Source: Flavobacteriales bacterium MED-G22
GTDB taxonomy: Bacteria > Bacteroidota > Bacteroidia > Flavobacteriales > Flavobacteriaceae
Reading direction: 5' to 3'
Assembly: GCA_002457295.1 (NCBI GenBank)
Contig: NTKF01000021.1
Span: 1-21,477, forward strand
Length of the DNA: 21,477 nt
Both the position numbers and the translations under genes were made by a program. The notes beneath the pieces were generated by a model. That model was given only the letters and a program-made list of their open reading frames with translations, had not been told where the DNA came from and made no database searches. This document shows positions 16,361 to 21,477 of this stretch, in pieces; positions within the stretch are counted from its first letter, which is position 1, and each line of letters starts with the position of its first letter.

Positions 16361-16527
16361 TTACTTTTTTGTACGATTTATGTACGGCCAGATATTAAAA
16401 GTCAAAAAATTCCAACCTAAAACTTTCAAATAAGCCCCCATCGCTAAAACTAAATCCACTTTTCTTTAAAGACTAGAGCTTATATAATAGTATATAGCTC
16501 ATAGCTTCATTGTACCTAAATAGCTTA
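16361..16527. other. AT-rich spacer after the tRNA terminator
   Basis: No gene is supported here. A GTACGATTTATGTACGG element (16370-16386) has two GTACG copies 11 nt apart just downstream of the tRNA-Leu gene. tRNA-Leu genes are common integration sites, but no integrase and no second copy of the tRNA 3' end are visible in the window, so an attachment site cannot be claimed. Confidence 0.3.
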
Positions 16528-16661
16528 TTAATTAATAATAGTAATAGTTTCAACCATTCTTCCGTGAACAGTACACAGATAATAGAAGGTTCCTCCTGCG
16601 GAAGGTGTCCAAGAAATTGTGTCATTTTTTGTGACTCCACATATGGGATCACCAATACTAA
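16528..16661 (-). pseudogene. 3' remnant of a cupredoxin (plastocyanin-like) gene
   Basis: Read on the minus strand in a frame without a start codon, this stretch gives IGDPICGVTKNDTISWTPSA, then GGTFYYLCTVHGRM, then VETITIIN and TAA (16530-16528). This is the C-terminal end of a blue-copper-type domain: the TISWTPxxxGTxYYxC strand followed by the ligand loop C-x2-H-x2-M and a final xTITV strand. Upstream a TAA (about codon -7) closes the frame, and no N-terminal part with the first His ligand is found. So only about 43 codons of a domain of roughly 100 residues remain. Intact relatives are exported electron-transfer or copper-binding domains. I see the motif directly; that the rest was deleted is inference. 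Confidence 0.7.
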
Positions 16662-16745
16662 AGTTTAGTTCTTATAAGCTAAATCAAATTTAAAGGGTGA
16701 TTATAACTTTTTAAAGTTTCCCATAAAATGTGATCCTAAACCATC

Positions 16746-16776
16746 GGCATATCCACTCCATAAAGTTCAGGAAGAA
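16746..16776 (+). repeat. Shared leader element, copy A
   Basis: GGCATATCCACTCCATAAAG and the following TTCAGGAAGAA match copy B at 17653 in about 25 of 32 positions, with the first 11 bases identical. A second shared block lies right at the start codon: CTTATCAATCATAAATT (16811-16827) against CTTATTAACCATAAATT (17699-17715). The two blocks are 89 nt (A) and 70 nt (B) from element start to ATG. Each copy precedes an exported-protein gene. Confidence 0.6.
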
Positions 16777-16834
16777 AACACTGAGTATAGATAGGTTTTT
16801 TATGTTGCAGCTTATCAATCATAAATTAATTAAA

Positions 16835-17605
16835 ATGAAAAAAATCTTGTTATTATTCTTTATGCCAGCCGTTGCATTATCACAATATGTTGTAGCGGAT
16901 TTCATAGTCCTTAATGATGGTGCAGATTCTGATTATCATAAACTTGAAAAGGTTTGGAGAGTTTATCATCAAAAAGCTGTTGATTTAGGAGAGAAATGGG
17001 CTTGGTCTGTGTGGAAAAGAACCGTCACTGAAAATGACAATGATAATGCAGCACATTATGTTGTCTTTAATAATTTTTCTTCTAAGGAACAAAGAGATAA
17101 TACAATGAAAAATTTGAGTATGAATAAGGTAATTTTAATAATGAAAGCTGGGTTAAAAGGGGAAATGTCCTCAAAAACTGTAGATAATATTGTTAAAATT
17201 GGAGGTACATTAAAAAAAGAGGTTAGACAATATGAACTTGAGTTTATAGATGCCACTCCTTTTGTTGGGGAACTTAAAATTAGAGATAAAATGAATTTTG
17301 CTGGAATGGCTTAAAAACGTGATGACTATGAAGAATACGAATCAAATGTTTGGAAGCCATTATTTGAAAGTGAAATACTACGTAATAATTTTACATGGTG
17401 GGCAATAACGAAAATTGTAAAAAGGAATGAGACAGCTTACAAAAACCCTACACATTTAATATGGAATATAGGGGTTCAAAATGGGAAACCCTTTCTTCAG
17501 GATAATGATTTTATGTCAAACACTATGCGAAGTGGAGAAATGACGGATTAATATAGAACTATGTCTAATCCTGATGAACTTACACTAGTTTATAAAACAA
17601 ATTAG
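16835..17605 (+). pseudogene. Exported two-repeat protein gene with two in-frame stop codons
   Basis: From ATG 16835 the first 159 codons encode a signal peptide (MKKILLLFFMPAVALSQ) and a domain with DYHKLEKVWRVYHQKA and WAWSVWKRT, ending at TAA 17312-17314. The same frame then stays open and clearly coding (KRDDYEEYESNVWKP, NNFTWWAITKIVKRNE, THLIWNIGVQNGKP) to a second TAA at 17549-17551, and then YRTMSNPDELTLVYKTN to TAG 17603-17605. The parts before and after the first stop resemble each other (D-Y-x4-E-x-x-W...W-(S/A)...K-R), so the intact protein would have two related domains, perhaps of a dimeric alpha/beta-barrel kind. No frameshift is seen. The first domain alone could still be made and exported. 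I do not recognise the family. A clear terminator follows. Confidence 0.68.
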
Positions 17606-17616
17606 AAATCCATATT

Positions 17617-17644
17617 AACCCACCCAAGTGGAGGGTTTTTTATT
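17617..17644 (+). terminator. Rho-independent terminator
   Basis: AACCC (17617-17621) pairs with GGGTT (17633-17637), with an inner CC/GG extension after an A-A mismatch, followed directly by a T-rich run. It ends the interrupted exported-protein gene. Confidence 0.65.
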
Positions 17645-17652
17645 TCAACTCA

Positions 17653-17684
17653 GGCATATCCACCTTATTAAGTTCAAGAAGTAA
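17653..17684 (+). repeat. Shared leader element, copy B
   Basis: GGCATATCCACCTTATTAAG and TTCAAGAAGTAA repeat copy A (16746) and lie 70 nt before the lipoprotein ATG, just after the terminator. The start-codon-proximal block CTTATTAACCATAAATT is shared too. Confidence 0.6.
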
Positions 17685-17722
17685 TTTGTACTTTTATACT
17701 TATTAACCATAAATTTTTAAAT

Positions 17723-19123
17723 ATGAAGAAAAGATTATACTTACTTCTGATACTTCTCTTTTACAGTTGTTCTGGTTCTGATGATGATATTAATTTAGGT
17801 GTAAATCCAATTTCGTCTATTTCTGAATCCTCTAGTGATGATTCTGATGCATCCAATGATGAAGAAGAAGAAGAAGTTGATCAAAATGATGAAGAAGTTG
17901 ATGACAATGATTTTGAAGAAGATGATAGCACAGAGGAAGAACTTGATCTTTCTCTTATACAAGGTTCCTCAGATCCATCAACTTGTAGTACATTTATTGG
18001 ACTTGGGCCTGATATCGATTGGATTAAATCTGTTGAAGGGTCGATGGAAGAAGCACATGCTCATTTTATTTATACTACAAGTGACAATGGCTATATTCAA
18101 GTCGGTGAAACCGGTTTTCTTTCTGATAATACAGCAAAAATTTTAGTTGTAAAGACGGATATTAATGGAGATTTAGTATGGAAGAAAGAGTTTGGAGAAC
18201 AAGGGCATAATCTTGGAAATTCTATTTTAGAAATAGGTGACGGCTATATTATTTCAGGATCAATAAATAAAAACTCAACAATTTTAAAGCTTGATAAAAG
18301 CAATGGTAATGTTATTTGGCAAAATACAATTGACAATGGTGGAACGAACGCACTTGAACAAGTTGTTGAGACCCCTAATGGATTAGTCGGAGTTGGTTAC
18401 ATTAAAGCTGAGGACGAGAATAACACATTTTATACCGAAGGTCAAGGATATATAACTTTTTTTGATTTAAAAGGCAATAAAATTTCAGGTAAATTACTTG
18501 ACGACCAGATGTCTCACGCATATAGAGTTTTATTACTTAACGATAATTTGATCGTTTCTGGTTTGACAGCAGGTGCGGAAGATTACTCACTCATGAAAAT
18601 TAGTTTAAATGGCGATGTGGATTGGATTAAAACATATGGGGGAATTGATATGGATCACTGTTTTGCAATGGATATTGGTGAAGGCAATTCTATTTTTTTA
18701 TCAGGACACACTTTGTCAGGAACTCAAAATTGGGACACATATACGATGAAAATTGACCTAAATGGCAACAAAATATGGGAAAATAAAAGAGGAAATCCTC
18801 GGGGATATAATCCACAATTTATACATGACGAAGTATGGGATTTAAAAGCAACTCCTGATGGTGGTTGCATAATTGTCGCTGGAACTGGAGACGAATACAC
18901 ATATTCAGAAAGTTGCGAGGGTAGTATTGATAAGTCGGATACTTGGCATGTTTACTTAATAAAGTTTAATTCTGAGGGAGATATTGAATGGGATAAAACA
19001 TATTATGATTCAGTAGGAGCTGATTGGGCTGGAGAGGCAATAGATTTAACATCTGATGGTGGCGCAATTATAGCTGTTGACAATAGCCTTTTCGGATTTT
19101 TAAAAATAGCACCATTTCTTTAA
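17723..19123 (+). CDS. Surface-type lipoprotein with acidic linker and propeller-like repeats
   Basis: The 466-residue product starts with a lipoprotein signal (MKKRLYLLLILLFYSC, lipidated Cys16). SGSDDD follows at once, an acidic patch of the kind that marks surface-exported lipoproteins in flavobacteria. Residues about 36-75 are a nearly pure Asp/Glu/Ser linker (EEEEEVDQNDEEVDDNDFEE). The rest holds about six repeats of a pattern LK(I/L)D-x-NGD-x-x-W-x-K-(T/E)-(Y/F)G followed by DGGxIxxG, for example NGDLVWKKEFGEQGHN, NGDVDWIKTYGGIDMD and EGDIEWDKTYYDSVG. Such repeats usually build a beta-propeller. No C-terminal secretion domain of the type IX system is seen (it ends FLKIAPFL). Its function is unknown; a binding role at the cell surface is plausible. 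It shares its leader with the interrupted gene upstream. Confidence 0.8.
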   Translation: MKKRLYLLLILLFYSCSGSDDDINLGVNPISSISESSSDDSDASNDEEEEEVDQNDEEVDDNDFEEDDSTEEELDLSLIQGSSDPSTCSTFIGLGPDIDWIKSVEGSMEEAHAHFIYTTSDNGYIQVGETGFLSDNTAKILVVKTDINGDLVWKKEFGEQGHNLGNSILEIGDGYIISGSINKNSTILKLDKSNGNVIWQNTIDNGGTNALEQVVETPNGLVGVGYIKAEDENNTFYTEGQGYITFFDLKGNKISGKLLDDQMSHAYRVLLLNDNLIVSGLTAGAEDYSLMKISLNGDVDWIKTYGGIDMDHCFAMDIGEGNSIFLSGHTLSGTQNWDTYTMKIDLNGNKIWENKRGNPRGYNPQFIHDEVWDLKATPDGGCIIVAGTGDEYTYSESCEGSIDKSDTWHVYLIKFNSEGDIEWDKTYYDSVGADWAGEAIDLTSDGGAIIAVDNSLFGFLKIAPFL

Positions 19124-19224
19124 ACTATTATGAATTTACATAACTCTTTAAGTATGAGTCGTACCCTCTTAACTTGTTGATTATCAATAAATATACCTTC
19201 TTAATAATACCACTTTTATTAGGG

Positions 19225-19272
19225 AATTAAATATTTCATTTTTAGTGATGTAATTTCATAAAATATTTAATT
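19225..19272. repeat. 12-bp perfect inverted repeat, 24-nt spacer
   Basis: AATTAAATATTT (19225-19236) and AAATATTTAATT (19261-19272) are exact reverse complements. All 12 pairs are A-T, and the 24-nt loop has no further pairing. It lies in the 231-bp gap between the lipoprotein and the next exported protein, about 80 nt before that gene's ATG, with no T-run after it. It may be a regulator site, a weak terminator, or chance in very AT-rich DNA. Confidence 0.45.
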
Positions 19273-19354
19273 ACAATCCTAGAGTTATTTGATACATAAA
19301 CTTATTTATCATCGACTTATTTGGTATAATTTCGTTTGTTAGTTATCAGTATAA

Positions 19355-20122
19355 ATGCAAAAAATATTTTTTATTCTCATACTTCCTTTTTTTTGTTTTT
19401 CTCAAAAAAATGTTCAATATTTTTTTAAAGGAAATATTAACCTGAATAATAATGGAATTGACTGGGTTCCACTATTTTCAAGGGGAAAACCGTCTCTGAT
19501 CACAAATTTTTCTCTAGGTAAGGATAGGTTTTCTATTAATCCTCTTATAAGATACGAATTAGAGGGTTTTCAACCCTGGGGAATTGATATTTGGTGGAAT
19601 TATAAAATAAAACAAAAGGGTAAATTCAATTTTGATATAGGAGTTGTTTTCCCTGGAGTAATCAATCAAAGGATAACTGTAATTGATAAAAATCTTCCAA
19701 ATAAAATTCTTCAGCCATGGGTTACTACTATTATAAATCCAAATTTTTCGTATGTTTTTAATCAAAGCTTCGTGTTATCTCTTTCTTATTATGAGGAAAC
19801 GCCATTAAAAATAGTTAACAAGAACCAAATTAAATCAAATAGAATTATTATTCTCGCTGCATCAATGAGACAAATTTTAATAACGGATAAAATATATTTA
19901 AGTTGGATTCCTATAATTTATACCATTCAAATTGAAGATACAAAAACAGGCATTTTTTCTGCACAAACGATAAATATTGGTCTTTTAAACTACCCTTTTT
20001 CAATAAGCTCGGTAATAAATAAACCATTAAATTTCGGAGGATTGACAGGTAAAAGATTTGATTGGAATATCGGTTTAAATTATTCTTTTGATCTAAAATT
20101 TATTAAAGCACAAAAAAATTAA
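19355..20122 (+). CDS. Exported, probably outer-membrane barrel-like protein, unrecognised
   Basis: I do not recognise this 255-residue protein. It begins with a standard Sec signal (MQKIFFILILPFFCFSQ, cleavage probably after FSQ). The mature part alternates polar and hydrophobic residues in many short strands rich in Ile, Asn, Tyr, Phe and Trp (FSINPLIRYELEGF, GIDIWWNYKIKQKGKFNFDI, FSYVFNQSFVLSLSYYEETP, IGLLNYPFSIS). It ends with a strand-like stretch LNYSFDLKFIKAQKN. This is what small outer-membrane beta-barrels look like, though a terminal aromatic residue is lacking. The DNA is markedly AT-rich with many AAT/ATT/AAA codons, unlike the mutS or clp genes, which suggests acquired DNA or weak selection. 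No partner gene is adjacent: the lipoprotein is 231 bp upstream and non-coding DNA follows. Confidence 0.7.
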   Translation: MQKIFFILILPFFCFSQKNVQYFFKGNINLNNNGIDWVPLFSRGKPSLITNFSLGKDRFSINPLIRYELEGFQPWGIDIWWNYKIKQKGKFNFDIGVVFPGVINQRITVIDKNLPNKILQPWVTTIINPNFSYVFNQSFVLSLSYYEETPLKIVNKNQIKSNRIIILAASMRQILITDKIYLSWIPIIYTIQIEDTKTGIFSAQTINIGLLNYPFSISSVINKPLNFGGLTGKRFDWNIGLNYSFDLKFIKAQKN

Positions 20123-20407
20123 TATAGAAATTAAATTTATTTATCTCGGATGAACAATTTATTAGATCAAAATAATTAGATATTTTTTATCTAAACAATA
20201 ATTTTAATACCCTAGTTAAATGCATTTTCTTAGTTAATTCTAAAGTTTTTTTAAAGCCTCATTTACAATTATGAACATTAATGAAACAATATTGAATATT
20301 AATATGTAATTCGAATCGTAATATTAATTATCCCATATAATAATTTTAATTTTTGTCATTCTATTTCAATTTATATTGAAAGAAATTAATCTTCTGAATC
20401 ATTAAAA
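20123..20407. other. AT-rich intergenic stretch
   Basis: No gene is supported. The only clear structure is a perfect 7-bp hairpin, TTAGATA-TTTTT-TATCTAA (20176-20194), 54 nt after the preceding stop codon. It may be a weak terminator but has no T-run behind it. Confidence 0.4.
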
Positions 20408-20569
20408 ATGAAAGAACTTTTCCAATTTCTTTTGTCTTAGAAGAAGTTTCATTTAATTCCATTAATACTGGTTCTATTATTAATAGGATTCTTAATTGTT
20501 TTGCTGGGATTAGCAGTTTGTCATCGTTCATATATTTTACGAGACATAATTCAAAATATAATCTCTTGA
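20408..20569 (+). pseudogene. Remnant of a DUF5989-type small membrane protein
   Basis: ATG 20408 opens MKELFQFLLS, then TAG (20438-20440), then in the same frame KKFHLIPLILVLLLIGFLIV and LLGLAV... to TGA 20567-20569. Members of DUF5989 are about 50 residues long and read roughly FLxxRKKxWLxPIIxxLLLxGxLIVLxxGSxxAPFIYTLF. Here the RK before KF is replaced by the stop, and the ending is recovered only in another frame (SSLSSFIYF, from 20501 on), so there is also a frameshift near 20500. Two lesions in 54 codons mark it as dead. The intact family is known from clusters for carbamoylated or exported saccharides; none of these partners is visible here. The stop codon abuts the ATG of the transporter. 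Confidence 0.66.
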
Positions 20570-21477
20570 ATGAAAAATAATTTAAAGTCCGTCCCGATAC
20601 TAAATAAAAAAATGATTATTCCATTTATTTTAGTATGTACAATTTTTGGGCTCTGGGGTCTCGCAAGTGCAGTTACAGACCCAATGGTCCAGGCATTTAA
20701 AAAAGTATTAGAGTTGAGCAATGGTCAAGCTGCCTGGGTTCAGATGGCATTTTATGGAGGGTATTTTTGTATGGCACTCCCTGCAGCAGTTTTTGTTAAC
20801 AAGTTCAACTATAAGGTCGGAATTATAGTTGGGTTAGCTCTATATGGAATTGGAGCTTTATTGTTTTATCCAGCTGCTATGACAGAACAATTTTGGTTTT
20901 TTTGTTTGAGTTTATATGTACTTACTTTTGGCCTCGCATTCTTGGAGACGACGGCACACCCTTATATTATTACAATGGGAAACCCTCTGTCGGGGACTAG
21001 ACGTTTAAATTTTGCCCAATCCTTCAATTCCGTTGGGATGATAGTTGGCCTTTTAATAGCGCAAAAGTTCATATTAAAAAAACTGCAGTCAGATGATATC
21101 AAATCTTTTGAATCCCTTGACGATATTCATAAAATTACGATTCGTACACTCGATCTTCTCGTAATTCGCGACCCTTATGTAGTTTTAGGTATAGTTGTTT
21201 TAGTTTATCTATTAATCATTGGAATTCTAAAAATGCCAATGAATAAGAATTTAAAAGCTACACCTCCACTAGGTAAAACTCTTGCTAGATTATCTCGAAA
21301 TAAAATTTATCGAATAGGTTTCATCGCACAGGTTTTTTATGTTGGAGTTCAAATAATGTGTTGGACTTATATTTACCAATATGCTGAGGCAAAAGGGATT
21401 GGATCAAATAAGGCGGCTAATTATCAATTTGTAGCTTTTATTCTATTTTTAGGAGGAAGAGTTGTAGGGACTTATCT
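20570..21477 (+). CDS. FucP-family sugar:H+ symporter (3' end cut by the window)
   Basis: This major-facilitator protein is translated by hand from ATG 20570; 302 codons are open up to the window end. It matches the FucP branch (L-fucose, and related glucose/galactose, proton symporters): FGLWGLASAVTDPMVQAFKK (26-45) with Asp37 at the place of the proton-linked aspartate of E. coli FucP, FLETTAHPYIITMG (124-137) with Glu126 at the place of the second key acid, RRLNFAQSFNSVGM, and FYVGVQIMCWTYIYQYAE. Some usually conserved positions differ: the ANN or AND before TDP reads ASA, and the N of ETTANPY is H. So the sugar specificity may have changed. About eight membrane helices fall within the window. 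The start directly follows the stop of the DUF5989 remnant, but that gene is broken, so no operon is implied upstream. Confidence 0.88.
   Translation, partial: MKNNLKSVPILNKKMIIPFILVCTIFGLWGLASAVTDPMVQAFKKVLELSNGQAAWVQMAFYGGYFCMALPAAVFVNKFNYKVGIIVGLALYGIGALLFYPAAMTEQFWFFCLSLYVLTFGLAFLETTAHPYIITMGNPLSGTRRLNFAQSFNSVGMIVGLLIAQKFILKKLQSDDIKSFESLDDIHKITIRTLDLLVIRDPYVVLGIVVLVYLLIIGILKMPMNKNLKATPPLGKTLARLSRNKIYRIGFIAQVFYVGVQIMCWTYIYQYAEAKGIGSNKAANYQFVAFILFLGGRVVGTY

Noticed and set aside
16370..16386. Attachment site of an integrated element after tRNA-Leu
   Set aside because: The GTACG double motif is short, no recombinase gene is present, and no repeat of the tRNA 3' end is found in the window.
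17860..17945. GAT/GAA-rich tract as a tandem repeat or CRISPR-like array
   Set aside because: It is the coding sequence for the Asp/Glu linker of the lipoprotein, with no regular unit or spacers.
1..21477. CRISPR arrays, complete insertion sequences, transposases, toxin-antitoxin or phage-defence modules
   Set aside because: I looked for these on both strands and saw no regular repeats with spacers, no transposase motifs and no paired small genes of that type.

Overview
The window reads as chromosome of a low-GC member of the Bacteroidota, most likely a (marine) flavobacterium. The evidence is the Bacteroidetes-type promoter signature (TTG, about 19 to 21 nt, then TANNTTTG) ahead of tig and the tRNA pair, the near absence of Shine-Dalgarno sites, a bS16 protein with a long C-terminal tail, a FolK-deoxynucleoside kinase fusion, a bacterial GH3-family protein, a FucP-type sugar transporter, and a lipoprotein with an acidic patch after its lipid-carrying cysteine.

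Layout. 1-1213 (minus): rpsP followed by the window-truncated rimM, a ribosome-assembly operon. 1214-2805: a small accessory pocket with a broken C-x2-C/C-x2-C protein gene (internal stop plus frameshift), a DUF3955-type small membrane protein and non-coding DNA. 2806-6074 (plus): tig-clpP-clpX, the nascent-chain chaperone and the ClpXP protease, under a clear promoter. 6075-7592 (minus): GH3-family protein, tail-to-tail with clpX and divergent from a DUF2797 gene (7642-8448). 8445-11647 (minus): compact operon sppA - yhhQ-type transporter - rluF. 11712-12830 (plus): folK-dNK fusion, diverging from sppA and converging by 26 bp onto a TrmH/SpoU methyltransferase (12805-13341, minus). 13485-16085 (plus): mutS with a TTG start. 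16148-16313: tRNA-Gly(GCC) and tRNA-Leu(UAA) with their own promoter and terminator. 16320-20569: AT-rich accessory DNA with a cupredoxin remnant, a secreted-protein gene interrupted by two in-frame stops, a surface-type lipoprotein with propeller-like repeats, an unrecognised exported barrel-like protein and a DUF5989 remnant. 20570-end: a partial FucP-family transporter.

How the parts relate. The core genes serve translation (bS16, RimM, RluF, TrmH-type methylase, tRNAs, a queuosine-precursor transporter), protein quality control (trigger factor, ClpXP, SppA), folate/nucleotide metabolism and mismatch repair. They are intact and tightly packed. The DNA between 1.4 and 2.2 kb and between 16.5 and 20.6 kb holds four separate decayed genes. 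Two neighbouring exported-protein genes (16835 and 17723) share a duplicated upstream leader, which is the most unusual non-coding signal here. I did not find a convincing new multi-gene system; the notable content is gene decay downstream of a tRNA pair and the shared leader.
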